From positions 35,322-99,321 of the forward strand of contig JAXHVA010000004.1 of the NCBI GenBank assembly GCA_034189035.1: 64,000 bases of DNA, in the 5' to 3' direction. This document shows positions 8,739-17,622 of this stretch, in pieces; the stretch's first letter is position 1; every line of letters begins with the position of its first letter. The notes under the pieces were generated by a model. It ran no database searches and was not told the DNA's origin. It saw nothing but the letters and a program-made list of their open reading frames with translations. This DNA comes from JAUXFK01 sp034189035 (GTDB taxonomy: Bacteria; Desulfobacterota; UBA8473). Both the position numbers and the translations under genes were made by a program.

Positions 8739-9962
8739 GTGACAATACGTATACAGGATATATACAAAGCAGCACAAGCTATAGCCGGCATTGTTGTAAA
8801 AACACCATGCGTTCAATCCAGGACACTTTCCGAGATCATTGGAGCGCATGTGATCCTCAAGTTTGAAAACCACCAATTTACCGCTTCATTTAAGGATAGA
8901 GGGGCTCTTGTTAAGCTTTTGACGCTTTCTTCGAAGCAGCGTATTGCTGGTGTAGTCGCAATGTCGGCTGGAAACCATGCGCAGGCTGTTGCGTATCATT
9001 CCCAGAGGCTGGGTATCCCTGTGACTATTGTAATGCCACGTACTACTCCCAATGTGAAGGTAGAACGTACCCAGGCATTCGGTGCAAAAGTCATCCTCCA
9101 TGGAAACAGGTTGGAAGAGGCGTTCGAATTTGCAAAAGAACATACACGAAAACAGGGGCTTCAGCTTATCCATCCTTATGATGACAAGCATATCATTGCC
9201 GGTCAAGGGACCATTGCAATAGAGATGCTTGAAACCTTCCCCGATATAGATCTTCTTATAATTCCTATTGGAGGTGGTGGACTGATTGCAGGCAATGCAA
9301 TAGCTGCAAAGGCGATTCGGCCTGAAATTAAGATTATTGGTGTCCAATCCGCACGATTTCCTTCTATGCTTAAGATATTTAAAGGAGAAACCGTTTATTG
9401 TGAAACCAGTACAATTGCAGAAGGAATCGCAGTAAAGGAACCAGGTTGTTTAACTCTTCCTATTGTGCAGGAATTTGTGGATGATATTTTAACTGCCGAG
9501 GAAGAAGAGATTGAAGATGCTGTATTACTTTTGCTTAATGTTGAGAAAACGGTTGTAGAGGGTGCAGGTGCTGCCGGACTGGCTGCTTTGCTCAAAGATC
9601 CAAAACGGTTTAAAGGGAAAAAGGTCGGGTTGATACTCTCAGGGGGCAACATCGATCTGTTTATCTTATCGTCTATTATTCAAAGGGGATTAGTGCACTC
9701 AGGTCGGCTCGTGAGGCTCAATGTCGGAATACCAGACACACCCGGTGCGCTTGCTGAGATAACCAGGCTTTTGGGTGAAAATAATGCCAATATCATTGAA
9801 GTACGCCATCAACGTGCATTTACGAATCTCTCCTTACAATTGGCAGAAGTAGAATTTGTATTACAAACACTAGGCACAGACCATGTTTTGAATATACTTG
9901 AGATTATAAGAAGTGCAAGCTATGAGGCCTCTTTGCTCGATATAGAAGCAATAGAGAGCTGA
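8739..9962 (+). CDS. ilvA: Threonine ammonia-lyase (ACT-domain)
   Basis: PLP enzyme converting threonine to 2-oxobutyrate and ammonia; 407 aa. The PLP lysine is in FTASFKDRGA near residue 50, the phosphate-binding loop is IGGGGLIAG near residue 180, and SGGN follows at about residue 305. A C-terminal ACT domain (NVGIPDTPGALAEITRLLGE) indicates allosteric control by an amino acid. Start is GTG at 8739. It lies 33 bp after the HesB-like gene and probably shares its promoter. 2-Oxobutyrate feeds isoleucine synthesis or, by oxidation to propionyl-CoA, the methylmalonyl-CoA route whose mutase is at 61 kb. Serine dehydratase activity is also possible. Confidence 0.93.
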   Translation: MTIRIQDIYKAAQAIAGIVVKTPCVQSRTLSEIIGAHVILKFENHQFTASFKDRGALVKLLTLSSKQRIAGVVAMSAGNHAQAVAYHSQRLGIPVTIVMPRTTPNVKVERTQAFGAKVILHGNRLEEAFEFAKEHTRKQGLQLIHPYDDKHIIAGQGTIAIEMLETFPDIDLLIIPIGGGGLIAGNAIAAKAIRPEIKIIGVQSARFPSMLKIFKGETVYCETSTIAEGIAVKEPGCLTLPIVQEFVDDILTAEEEEIEDAVLLLLNVEKTVVEGAGAAGLAALLKDPKRFKGKKVGLILSGGNIDLFILSSIIQRGLVHSGRLVRLNVGIPDTPGALAEITRLLGENNANIIEVRHQRAFTNLSLQLAEVEFVLQTLGTDHVLNILEIIRSASYEASLLDIEAIES

Positions 9963-10160
9963 ATTCGAGAGTGCCCATCCATATTTTGCCAATGTCTCTG
10001 TTAGACTCAGTTTCCATTGAGTAAATTATCTGCAATCTAGAGCTTCTCTTGATTTTTCCAAATCAATTAAAACAGGTAGAAAAAACTGGTACTACCCAGG
10101 ATAAGCCAGCTGTAAATACAAACAAAGGAGGTGCTTTATTTAAAAAGTTAATATAAACAC

Positions 10161-10247
10161 ATGTTCAGCAAATTAAAGAGCAAGGAGTTTAATCTAATTC
10201 GTAAAACGATAGACGCAATGGAATCAATCGACAATCATCTTTATTAA
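10161..10247 (+). CDS. Possible 28-aa ORF in a 302-bp gap
   Basis: The gap 9963-10264 holds one small ORF (starts MFSKLKSKEFNLIRK) ending just before the AAAGGAGAGG site of the next gene. Its own ribosome site is distant, so it is doubtful; it may be just leader. Near 9972 there is also a stretch, GTGCCCATCCATATTTTGCC, resembling the end of the palindromic element at 26461. Nothing else is recognised in this gap. Confidence 0.2.
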   Translation: MFSKLKSKEFNLIRKTIDAMESIDNHLY

Positions 10248-10264
10248 AAGGAGAGGAACTACGT

Positions 10265-11023
10265 ATGCGAGCAAATTTGATATTGAGATTTATACTGACT
10301 ATAGTCTGTTTTTCAATCTTCTTTGTATTACCGGTTTATGCTGATGGATTACCAAGCCATTCTGCCTTGCAAAAGGCACTCAAGAAAATAGTGAAAGAGA
10401 AGAATGGTGGATTTGGTTTAAATATGTGGGCGTCTTTAGTTGACAGAGATGGTGTGGTAAAAGCAGTTGCATTTTCGGGCAAAGACAGGGGTGAACAATG
10501 GCCTGGAAGTCGTGTTATTTCAGCACAAAAAGCGAATACTGCAAATGCATTCAGCCTTCCAGGGTTGTCATTATCAACTGCAAATCTTTTTTCTGCGGTT
10601 CAGCCCGGCGGCAGCTTATACGGTTTGCAGCACAGTAACCCGGTTGATACAAGTGTTGCTTATGGTGGATTATCAAAAAAGATCGGTACAGAAAAAGATC
10701 CAATGGTAGATAAGAAAATAGGAGGCATTAACGTTTTTGGCGGTGGTTTAGCTCTGTATAGTAAAGATGGGAAGCTTATCGGTGCAATTGGCGTGAGTGG
10801 TGACAGCTCATGCGCAGACCACAATATTGCATGGAAAGTTCGCCACATGCTCAAATTGGATTATGTCCCCGCAGGAGTAAGCCCACAAAATGATGACAAT
10901 ATTGTCAATGACATCGTTGATGGTATGAGTTCAAGTGGCTGGGGGCATCCTGTATGTTCTCCCGAAGCAGCCGATATTGCAAAGGGATTGTTTGAAACAC
11001 ATCCGGTGAGATCAAAACCTTAA
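10265..11023 (+). CDS. Secreted GlcG/HbpS-like heme-binding protein
   Basis: 252 aa. Residues 1-27 form a clear signal peptide (hydrophobic run ending in VYADG), so the protein is exported. The mature part matches the GlcG/HbpS (DUF336-type) fold: the alpha-helical start SALQKALKKIV, then WASLVDRDGVVKAVAFSG and the hallmark GGLALYSKDGKLIGAIGVSGD, with conserved Cys and His near SSCADHNIAWKVRH. HbpS relatives bind heme or act as extracytoplasmic sensors; the actual ligand here is not known. A strong AAAGGAGAGG site precedes the ATG. It is a single gene, 83 bp ahead of the GNAT gene. Confidence 0.82.
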   Translation: MRANLILRFILTIVCFSIFFVLPVYADGLPSHSALQKALKKIVKEKNGGFGLNMWASLVDRDGVVKAVAFSGKDRGEQWPGSRVISAQKANTANAFSLPGLSLSTANLFSAVQPGGSLYGLQHSNPVDTSVAYGGLSKKIGTEKDPMVDKKIGGINVFGGGLALYSKDGKLIGAIGVSGDSSCADHNIAWKVRHMLKLDYVPAGVSPQNDDNIVNDIVDGMSSSGWGHPVCSPEAADIAKGLFETHPVRSKP

Positions 11024-11105
11024 AGATGAGATCTATAGCACATACATTGACACATGTGTTGAGTACCTGAAGGTCTGCCCAAAAAATGTTATAGGGATTC
11101 TTACA

Positions 11106-11606
11106 ATGGAGATAAACGTACGTAGAGCAGAGATCGAGGACTCCCGTTCAATCGCAGATATACTCATTGAACTTGGATGGTTTGCACATATTGATCAGGG
11201 GGTTCACCTTCTTACTCCCGCCCGAATAAAAAGCCATCTCCGTTACTGTATCTCTGGACAAGACCACAGTGTGTATGTGGCGGTCAATAAAGAAAGAGAC
11301 GTAGTTGGATATACATCCGTACACTGGATTCCGTGTATGTTTCTCCCTGGCCCCGAAGGGTATATAACCGAGCTTTTTATGAAAGAGTACGAAAGAGGGA
11401 AGGGGATAGGGGGATCACTTTTAGCCGTGGTTGAGCAAGAGGCTAAGGAACGGGGCTGCTCCCGACTCATGCTGCTCAATGGCCGCCACAGGGAGTCGTA
11501 TAAACGGGGCTTTTACAAAAAACATGGGTGGCAGGAACGGGATAGATTGGCAACGTTCGTGTATATGTTGATGGAGACCAATTCAACAGATACGGGCATA
11601 CGATGA
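11106..11606 (+). CDS. GNAT-family N-acetyltransferase
   Basis: 166-aa GNAT protein. The beta-strand/helix order of the fold is recognisable: RRAEIEDSRSIADILIELG at the N terminus, YITELFMKEYERGKGIGGSL with the acetyl-CoA pyrophosphate loop (RGKGIGGSLL, near residues 97-107), then a helix and the C-terminal GFYKKHGWQ. The substrate cannot be assigned; amino acid, amine or protein N-terminus are all possible. No operon partner is evident. Confidence 0.85.
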   Translation: MEINVRRAEIEDSRSIADILIELGWFAHIDQGVHLLTPARIKSHLRYCISGQDHSVYVAVNKERDVVGYTSVHWIPCMFLPGPEGYITELFMKEYERGKGIGGSLLAVVEQEAKERGCSRLMLLNGRHRESYKRGFYKKHGWQERDRLATFVYMLMETNSTDTGIR

Positions 11607-11971
11607 TTTGAGAACGAGAGTATCACAAGGAAAGAGAAATACCTGCAAAAGCAAAGAGAAACCTCTTTTTGAACGAACTTTAAAATCGTATAGATGCCTC
11701 AGTACCCCTTTGGGATATGAAGTCATCCCATACACCCCCTTCAAAATCCCCTAAGAACAATAACAGTTTTGATGAGTGTCGCATATCCCAGGCTCGATCC
11801 TTTGATCAGAATATGTTATTTATAGAGGAAATCCTTATGAAACAGGGCGATACATGTGAAAAACCTACATAACTTTTAGCTGTGAAATAGCCTTTGACTT
11901 ACCGGTAATCGATTAAAGACCAGGGTTCGAAGGGAAGAACACTACACACAAGAGTTTCTGAAGGACTGCAA
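11607..11971. other. Intergenic region upstream of MFS gene
   Basis: 365 bp with no gene that I can support. GGGTTCGAAGGG near 11924 looks like a tRNA T-loop but has no matching stem or cloverleaf. AAGGA about six bases before TTG 11972 is the likely ribosome site for the next gene. Confidence 0.4.
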
Positions 11972-13177
11972 TTGACAAACAAGAATATCCATTATAGTTG
12001 GGCCGTTGTATTGGCCTGTTTTTTTTGCTGTTTTAGCTATGGCATCTTTTATACATTCAGCGTATTCTTTAAACACCTTCAAATGGAGTTCGGTTGGAGT
12101 AGGGGGCTGACCTCGACCATCCATTCTCTTCATTGGATCTTCTTCCCCATCTCTAGCCTTGTCATAGGCTGGTTTACTGACAGGTATGGGCCAAAGTTGC
12201 CCCTTATTTGCGGGGCGTCCCTATTGGGTTTGGGAACTTCTCTTTTGAGCTGTGTTCAAAGTCCGATTCAGTTCTATCTCTTTTATGCTATAGCTTCCAT
12301 GGGTTCGGGCATAGTCTGGTCTTTGCCTACAGCTACTGTTCAGCGGTGGTTTGAAAAGAGGCGTGGGGTAGCACTCGGAATAGTAGCCAGTGGGATAGGT
12401 TTCGGTTATGCTCTTTCCCCGCTGAGTAGCTTCATTATAGTGAATTTTGGTTGGAGAACCGCTTATCTTCTACTTGGTACAGGGATCTGGCTCATACTTG
12501 CCTTTGCTTCATGCATCATTGCAGGCAGTCCGGAAGAGAAGGGTCTCAAACCCTATGGAGTAGAAGAAGATGACCCCCGTTCTGCCGGTGAAATGCTTGA
12601 GGGGTGGGAGGCAAAGGAGGCCGTGAAGACTCCAATTTTTTGGCAGATATGCGCCATGCATGTCACTCACCTTTTTGCTGTAATGATCATCGCTGTTCAT
12701 CTCGTGAACTTTGCCACGGATATAGGGATAAAAGAGGTTCATGCAGCCACGGCGTGGTTCTTGGTAGGTGTTTTTAGCATGCCGGGCAGGATTTTTGGAG
12801 GATACATAGGAGAGAGGATAGGATATAGGAAGGGCTTCATACTCTGTGGCTCGGCAAACGCGCTGGCACTTCTGTGGCTTTTATGTGTGAAAGACTCATG
12901 GATGCTTTTTGCCTTCGTTCCTTTCTATGGCTTTTTTTACGGAGGACAGACCCCTATGATGCCAGGGCTCTTTTCACGTTTCTTTGGGCTTAAACCCCTC
13001 TCCACCCTTGTGGGGCTCCAATTGTTCACAGGAATGATAGGGGGAACCACTGCACCTTTATTCGCCGGTTTTATTTTTGACACATTTGCAAATTACAATA
13101 TCGCATTCATCACTGCATCGCTTTTCTGGGCTATGAGCGCTCTGCTCGCCTTTCTATTGGAACGCCCGGTGAAGTGA
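11972..13177 (+). CDS. MFS transporter (oxalate/formate antiporter-like)
   Basis: 401-aa integral membrane protein with about 12 hydrophobic helices. It fits the major facilitator superfamily, closest in layout to the OxlT/monocarboxylate group: the N-terminal helix YSWAVVLACFFCCFSYGIFY, then WFTDRYGPKLPLICG, a motif-A-type loop, and in the second half GRIFGGYIGERIGYRKGFI, also motif-A-like. It probably moves a small organic acid. TTG at 11972 is the start, preceded by AAGGA. No catabolic partner is adjacent, so the substrate is open. Confidence 0.87.
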   Translation: MTNKNIHYSWAVVLACFFCCFSYGIFYTFSVFFKHLQMEFGWSRGLTSTIHSLHWIFFPISSLVIGWFTDRYGPKLPLICGASLLGLGTSLLSCVQSPIQFYLFYAIASMGSGIVWSLPTATVQRWFEKRRGVALGIVASGIGFGYALSPLSSFIIVNFGWRTAYLLLGTGIWLILAFASCIIAGSPEEKGLKPYGVEEDDPRSAGEMLEGWEAKEAVKTPIFWQICAMHVTHLFAVMIIAVHLVNFATDIGIKEVHAATAWFLVGVFSMPGRIFGGYIGERIGYRKGFILCGSANALALLWLLCVKDSWMLFAFVPFYGFFYGGQTPMMPGLFSRFFGLKPLSTLVGLQLFTGMIGGTTAPLFAGFIFDTFANYNIAFITASLFWAMSALLAFLLERPVK

Positions 13178-13267
13178 TCACTTCATTGAGATCTGAGAAT
13201 TATGAGATTGACAAAATCGTTATCCTAGATTTTATATAGATCAATCCCTGGTATCTGTTCGAAGTAC

Positions 13268-13381
13268 TTATTGAGGGTAAATATCAAGATTTTCAAATTC
13301 CTTTGTGACATCTCCAATCTGAATCTTCCCACTGAGCGCAATAAGCTCCTTGATCTTCTTCAGCCTGACATACTCACTCAT
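13268..13381 (-). pseudogene. VapB-type antitoxin relic
   Basis: A 37-codon C-terminal piece (MSEYVRLKKIKELIALSGKI, then a short tail) resembles the end of VapB/DUF2191 antitoxins. The upstream DNA-binding half is gone: an in-frame stop precedes it, and no PIN partner is next to it. The rest of the 13178-13576 gap contains only the regulatory-looking element listed next. Confidence 0.5.
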
Positions 13382-13459
13382 GACAGTGGCAATTGCCTTA
13401 GTTTAAATTTGTCAAGAGGATACTCACCACGAAGACTATGCTGCAAGTATTGAATCTGT

Positions 13460-13495
13460 CGCTCTTTTATAAAAAATAAATTTGCAATATTGCAA
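13460..13495 (+). promoter_or_regulatory. CRISPR-associated operator-like element, copy A
   Basis: CGCTCTTT (13460-13467) followed 14 bases later by the perfect 14-bp palindrome TTGCAATATTGCAA (13482-13495). The same two-part arrangement occurs before cas6 (14370-14416) and cas1 (32421-32454). The flanking ATTGA-ATCTGTCGCTCTTT stretch is also repeated after the cassette, so 13577-14340 sits between direct repeats. Confidence 0.5.
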
Positions 13496-13576
13496 TTTTT
13501 TTTTATTAATAAAGGACTTCTGCATTCTTGAGGTTGGGGGAAGGAGGGGTATGAGAGGGGTTAAAAGAAAACTAAT

Positions 13577-14119
13577 ATGGATTTTAAACTCGTTCTCGAA
13601 AAACTCTTGACCGCATTTAGTAAGCAGGACATCCGTTATGCTCTGATGGGAGGGTTTGCACTTGGGGCATGGGGTGTGCCGCGCGCAACAGTTGATATCG
13701 ACTTTCTTGTGCATCGTGATGATATGGAAAAGGTTGACACATTTATGGAGGAACTCGGTTATGAATGCAGATTTAAAAGCGAGAATGTTTCACAATATAT
13801 TTCACCTCAAGAGATATTTGGAGAGGTTGATTTTCTACATGCATTCAGGGTTCCCTCTTTGAGTATGCTTGAAAGGGCATTGGAGAAAAAGATATTCGAT
13901 GGAAATCTTACCATCATGGTGCTGAGAGTAGAGGATATTATTGGATTTAAAGTGCAGGCTATTGCAAATAATGAATCGAGGAAAGCAATAGATTTGCCAG
14001 ATATAGAATCACTGATAGCTTTTAATAAGGATAGAATCAATTGGACTTTAATAGAAGAATACTTTACTCTATTTGGGTGTAATGTTCTTTTCAATGAACT
14101 AAGGAGTAAATTCGGGTGA
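13577..14119 (+). CDS. Nucleotidyltransferase-fold protein, copy 1
   Basis: 180-aa protein with the minimal nucleotidyltransferase signature MGGFALGAWGVPRATVDIDF: Gly-Gly loop, then the Asp-x-Asp metal motif at about residues 43-45. It resembles stand-alone nucleotidyltransferases of the AbiEii/MNT type used in toxin-antitoxin and phage defence, with no transmembrane segment. A close paralogue lies at 28841. Its gene overlaps by 4 bp a small partner gene, a pairing kept in both copies, which suggests a two-protein unit. Both copies lie next to CRISPR effector operons. The substrate (an RNA, protein or nucleotide) is unknown. Confidence 0.8.
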   Translation: MDFKLVLEKLLTAFSKQDIRYALMGGFALGAWGVPRATVDIDFLVHRDDMEKVDTFMEELGYECRFKSENVSQYISPQEIFGEVDFLHAFRVPSLSMLERALEKKIFDGNLTIMVLRVEDIIGFKVQAIANNESRKAIDLPDIESLIAFNKDRINWTLIEEYFTLFGCNVLFNELRSKFG

Positions 14120-14340
14120 AGATGAGTGAGATTGAAAAGAAAGAGTTTTTAAGATTGGCCGAATCGTTATCCATGAAGGAGGATATGAAGAGGCTTTCAG
14201 CTCTCAGACATAATCCTGTAATCATTGATGGAAAGATAGATATGGACAGATGGGTTGAATTCTTAACTCAGTTCAATGAATTTATCAATCATCAGCCAAA
14301 ACCTTTCAGGCCCATGATTGATAAGGTGATGAAGTTATGA
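14116..14340 (+). CDS. Small partner of nucleotidyltransferase, copy 1
   Basis: 74-aa acidic/basic helical protein, start GTG 14116 (overlapping the upstream stop) or ATG 14122. It contains SALRHNPVIIDGKIDMDRW and a C-terminal FNEFINHQPKPFRPMI. I do not recognise the family. It is paired with the nucleotidyltransferase here and, as a frameshifted copy, at 29388-29603, so it is probably an antitoxin-like or accessory subunit. Confidence 0.65.
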   Translation: MKMSEIEKKEFLRLAESLSMKEDMKRLSALRHNPVIIDGKIDMDRWVEFLTQFNEFINHQPKPFRPMIDKVMKL

Positions 14341-14369
14341 ATTTAGATTCTATAACGTATTGACTCTGT

Positions 14370-14416
14370 CGCTCTTTATGACTCCCTTTTACAAAAAAGA
14401 ATTTGCAACATTGCAA
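14370..14416 (+). promoter_or_regulatory. CRISPR-associated operator-like element, copy B (before cas6)
   Basis: CGCTCTTT (14370-14377) and TTGCAACATTGCAA (14403-14416), 130 bp upstream of cas6. The spacer is 25 bases, about one helical turn longer than in copies A and C. Confidence 0.5.
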
Positions 14417-14547
14417 AGATTTTAATATGGTATTTATGTAGATATACTCTTCCTAGATTTTGTCATTTCTTTTTGTCATTCATATTTTTTTAAAAAGAAT
14501 TAAAATGTTTTTGAATTCCATTTGAAATTATTGTTTATCTATTTAGA

Positions 14548-15513
14548 ATGATCGGTAGTTTCATGTTATACGGAACGTATCTCTTTTCCAGTGTTTTTGA
14601 AACTGATGCCATCCTCCCCGTCTATAAAGGATCTACATTTCGAGGTGTCTTCGGCCATGCCTTAAAAAAGGTCGTCTGTGCACTGAAAAGGCGCGATTGT
14701 AAAGATTGCCTGTTAAAGGATAAATGTGTATACTCCTTTGTATTTGAGACCCCAGGCAAACCAGACAGACCAGAGGGCAAAAAGAGGATCGCCGCCCCAC
14801 CGCACCCGTATGTAATTGAGCCGCCTGATACGAATAAAACCCATTATAAAAAAGGAGAGAATTTTGACTTTGCCCTGATCCTGTTTGGCAGGGCAAACGA
14901 ATATCTGCCGTATTTCATCTATGCGTTTGAGTGTATGGGAGATCTTGGCATAGGGAAAGGTGTTGATGGCAAGAGAGCAAGATTTATCCTGAAAAATGTC
15001 ATAACAGATAATATAACCGTATATTCCGGAGAAACCAGGAAGATCAATACAGGAAAAGCCTGTCAGGAGCTATTGATTCTCCATAACAACAAAGAAAAAT
15101 TCCCTCCTGTGAGTGCTATTGAGCTTACCTTTAAAACCCCACTTCGTAACAAATTTCAAAACAGGCTTGAGGCCTCCCTTCCATTCCATATACTTATGCG
15201 GGCTGTATTGAGACGCATATCATCGCTCTATAATTATCACGGAAATGGAGAACCGCCCCTTGATTACAGAGGCCTTGTGGAGCGTGCAAAGTATATTGAG
15301 ATCAAGAGTTCAGCCCTACGATGGTTTGACTGGAAGAGATACTCAAACAAACAGGACCGCTCCATGCTCATGGGCGGGATGGTCGGGAAGGTGACCTATT
15401 TGGGAGACCTTACTGAATTTCTGCCGCTGGTAAGGTTCTGTGAAAAGACACATTTGGGCAAACAAACCTCTTTTGGTCTTGGAAAGATAGAAATTACAGG
15501 TATATGGGAATGA
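14548..15513 (+). CDS. cas6: CRISPR precursor-crRNA endoribonuclease Cas6
   Basis: 321-aa RAMP protein that cuts the repeat RNA to release crRNA units. Family marks: N-terminal RAMP fold with YKGSTFRGVFGHALKK, a four-Cys-type loop CALKRRDCKDCLLKDKCVYS followed by FETP, and the C-terminal glycine-rich GKQTSFGLGKIEITG typical of Cas6. ATG 14548 has no strong ribosome site; ATG 14563 is an alternative. It is the first gene of a unit with the CARF protein (10-bp overlap) and is 2.5 kb away from the csm operon. The array repeats end in ATTGCGAC, the expected 8-base 5' handle after Cas6 cleavage. Confidence 0.92.
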   Translation: MIGSFMLYGTYLFSSVFETDAILPVYKGSTFRGVFGHALKKVVCALKRRDCKDCLLKDKCVYSFVFETPGKPDRPEGKKRIAAPPHPYVIEPPDTNKTHYKKGENFDFALILFGRANEYLPYFIYAFECMGDLGIGKGVDGKRARFILKNVITDNITVYSGETRKINTGKACQELLILHNNKEKFPPVSAIELTFKTPLRNKFQNRLEASLPFHILMRAVLRRISSLYNYHGNGEPPLDYRGLVERAKYIEIKSSALRWFDWKRYSNKQDRSMLMGGMVGKVTYLGDLTEFLPLVRFCEKTHLGKQTSFGLGKIEITGIWE

Positions 15514-16451
15514 AAAACATACTCCTTGCTGTCGTGGGTTTGAGCCCCCAGGTCGTTACTGAAACACTCTTTGCTTTGCATCAGCAGAAAAGAGATGTCC
15601 ATGCCATCTATCTGATCACAACAAGACAAGGCAAAGAGGCCATAAATGCAAACCTCTTGTCTCCCAGGGACGGCAAATACTATCAGTATCTCAGGGAGTA
15701 TAACATCGATCACGGAACCATCGATTTCAGCACTGAGAATGTCCATACCATTAATAACAGCAACGGCATAGAGATCGATGATATCACTGATGATGCAGAG
15801 AACGAACTGCTTCTGAAGAAGTGTCTGGAACTGACTTTTGGTTTGTCCTGCAATGCCAATACAGCCATATTCTTTTCCATAGCAGGGGGGAGGAAGACTA
15901 TGAGCGCCTGCCTCATGGTTGCTGCACAAATGTATGGACGGCCACATGATCGGGTCTTTCATGTACTTGTATCACCAGAATTTGAAAGCAATAGAGATTT
16001 CTACTTTCCACCCAGAAAATCTATTCCCATTGAATTGAAAGACAATGACGGAAAACCCTATATTAAAGAAACAAAGTATGCCAAAATCAACCTCGTGCCC
16101 ATCCCTTTTGTCTCCATCAGGGATCGGATATCGAATGACCTGCTCCATGAACCCAAAGATCCTGCCACATTAATGCTTTCTCTTGTAAGAGAAAAACCGT
16201 ACACTCTTGCTGTTGATATTCCAGCATCCAAATTGAGGTACAAAACCCTTGAAATCGACATGATGCCCGCGAAGCTCGCACTCTTTGCCTTTTTTGCCCT
16301 ACAAAAGAAGGAATGCGAAAAAGATTTGCTCTCCTGTAAGAATTGTGATGATTGTTTCCTGGATATCCACAAAGTATTTGGTCGTCAGAATCAAATCTCT
16401 GCACTTTATCAAAAGATAGAGGGGAGCCGTGAGCCTTCCGAGATGAAGTAA
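15504..16451 (+). CDS. CARF-domain CRISPR protein, NE0113/SSO2081-like
   Basis: 315-aa CRISPR accessory protein. The N-terminal Rossmann-like CARF domain begins MKNILLAVVGLSPQVVTETL, the characteristic start of the NE0113 (TIGR02584) family, and continues with the ligand-loop block FFSIAGGRKTMSACLMVAA near residue 130. Relatives grouped with SSO2081 are ring nucleases that degrade cyclic tetra-adenylate, so this could switch off signalling; an effector role cannot be excluded. No HEPN R-x4-6-H motif is evident. The C-terminal part has a CKNCDDC Cys cluster. Overlaps cas6 by 10 bp. Confidence 0.85.
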   Translation: MGMKNILLAVVGLSPQVVTETLFALHQQKRDVHAIYLITTRQGKEAINANLLSPRDGKYYQYLREYNIDHGTIDFSTENVHTINNSNGIEIDDITDDAENELLLKKCLELTFGLSCNANTAIFFSIAGGRKTMSACLMVAAQMYGRPHDRVFHVLVSPEFESNRDFYFPPRKSIPIELKDNDGKPYIKETKYAKINLVPIPFVSIRDRISNDLLHEPKDPATLMLSLVREKPYTLAVDIPASKLRYKTLEIDMMPAKLALFAFFALQKKECEKDLLSCKNCDDCFLDIHKVFGRQNQISALYQKIEGSREPSEMK

Positions 16452-16467
16452 TACAGGGATCGTAGCT

Positions 16468-16635
16468 TTGAATGCAGAGAACTTTAATTCATACAAGACA
16501 AAGATAAGAAGAGACCTGGAAAAGGGATTCGGGTTGTATGCCCTGTCTGAGCTGGCTATCGAATCTGTTGGGAAGAAGGGTGCGATCAGGTATGGGATAG
16601 GGATCGATAAGAGAAAGATAAGGGTGATCTTTTAA
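16468..16635 (+). CDS. Hypothetical 55-codon ORF
   Basis: TTG-started small ORF, basic, containing GFGLYALSELAIESVGKKGA. I do not recognise it. It sits in the scar between the cas6 unit and cas10 where all other genes are broken, so it may be another fragment. The 180 bp that follow (16636-16815) show no feature. Confidence 0.25.
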   Translation: MNAENFNSYKTKIRRDLEKGFGLYALSELAIESVGKKGAIRYGIGIDKRKIRVIF

Positions 16636-16815
16636 GAGAAAAAAAGACTATTACGTCAAGCTGATTTCTCTTCGATAAGTATTGTGAGGATCTCGCTATC
16701 GCAACCTTGCTATCATTGAATAGAGAGCCCATTACATGGTAGCCTTAAGAACAATGTTTACGGTCACCTGTATACAGAGCGCAGTTGAAAAGACTGCTTG
16801 AATGGAGTTACCACT

Positions 16816-17159
16816 ATGAAAGATGGATTGCAATATCTCAACACGTTTGAAATCGAAGTGGTACGGTCTTTTGTTGCAGAATTGAAAGATAAACTGGGCA
16901 GTGAAATTGTAAAGATCTTCTCTTCGGCTCAAAGATAAGAGGAGATTTCACTAAAGAGTCAGACATCGACATATTTATTCTGGTAAATGAAAAAACTTTC
17001 CATATCAGAGACAAAGTGGTAGATTTAACCGCTGACTATATCTATGACTATGACATTCCCTTGTCGCCTGTGCTTTATGATTTATTTGAGTACCATAAGA
17101 ACAAAGAACTGGGGTCTTTTTTCTTTGAAAATATAGAAAAAGAGGGCATTCCATTATGA
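16816..17159 (+). pseudogene. MntA-like nucleotidyltransferase, frameshifted
   Basis: Reading starts MKDGLQYLNTFEIEVVRSF and reaches KLGSEIVKIF; a one-base frameshift near 16910 then shifts the conserved block LFGSKIRGDFTKESDIDIF (Gly-Ser and Asp-x-Asp of the MNT family) into another frame. The rest continues to a TGA that overlaps the next ATG (ATGA), the normal arrangement of MntA/HepT AMPylating toxin-antitoxin pairs. The product is truncated as read. Confidence 0.8.
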
Positions 17160-17622
17160 GTAAATATGAGCTGGCAAAATACAGAATGAAAAAGGGGAGA
17201 GAGACACTTGAAGATGCTGAAGACGCATTTAATCGAGATCGCTATATGTTGTCTGTAAATAGTGTCTGAACGAAAACCTATAAAACACTGATATTATAAG
17301 GAGTTAATGAGGCATTCTTAAGATGAATATTTTGACCTGCCAGCCTTCAGCGTTCAGCTATCAGCCCTTAAGATAATAATTCCAACTGTTCTAAGCTGAA
17401 TACTGATCGCTTACCGCTGAGAGCTGCCTGAATCTTCAAGTTACCGCATGTGTTCTACTCCTTTATTATCTCAGTGATAACAGACTTCTCATTCAGACAC
17501 TAGATGCCGATTATGGAGATTTTGTCAAAATAAGCAAAGAAGACGCAAAAACCCAACTTGAGATGGCCAGAAAATTCTTTCAAGAAGTAGAAAAGCGGTT
17601 GGAGGAAAGAGGGGCGTTATAA
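17156..17622 (+). pseudogene. HepT-like HEPN toxin gene, disrupted by MITE
   Basis: N-terminal piece MSKYELAKYRMKKGRETLED up to SVN (17156-17261) and C-terminal piece DADYGDFVKISKEDAKTQLE to the stop at 17620-17622 match HepT/HEPN partners of MntA. The two are separated by the 243-bp inverted-repeat element at 17260-17502. Roughly the middle 50-60 residues, including the R-x4-H region, are missing, so the event was insertion plus deletion. Confidence 0.75.
17260..17502. mobile_element. MITE-like element in hepT (TIR TAGTGTCTGAA)
   Basis: Ends are inverted repeats: TAGTGTCTGAACG at the left and, as reverse complement, TAGTGTCTGAATG at the right. Similarity continues imperfectly about 45 bp inwards (CACTGA-AT-AT-A-AGGAG in both). 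TA at each end is consistent with TA target duplication as in IS630/mariner-type transposition. The interior carries no ORF but has short mirrored words (CAGCCTTCAGCGTTCAGC versus GCTGAATACTG...GCTGAGAGCTG). Non-autonomous. Confidence 0.75.

Noticed and set aside
9972..9993. Further copy of the palindromic element of 26461
   Set aside because: Only about 20 bases resemble its end and no opposite end is visible.
11918..11936. tRNA T-loop-like GGGTTCGAAGGG
   Set aside because: No pairing T stem, anticodon arm or acceptor stem can be built around it.
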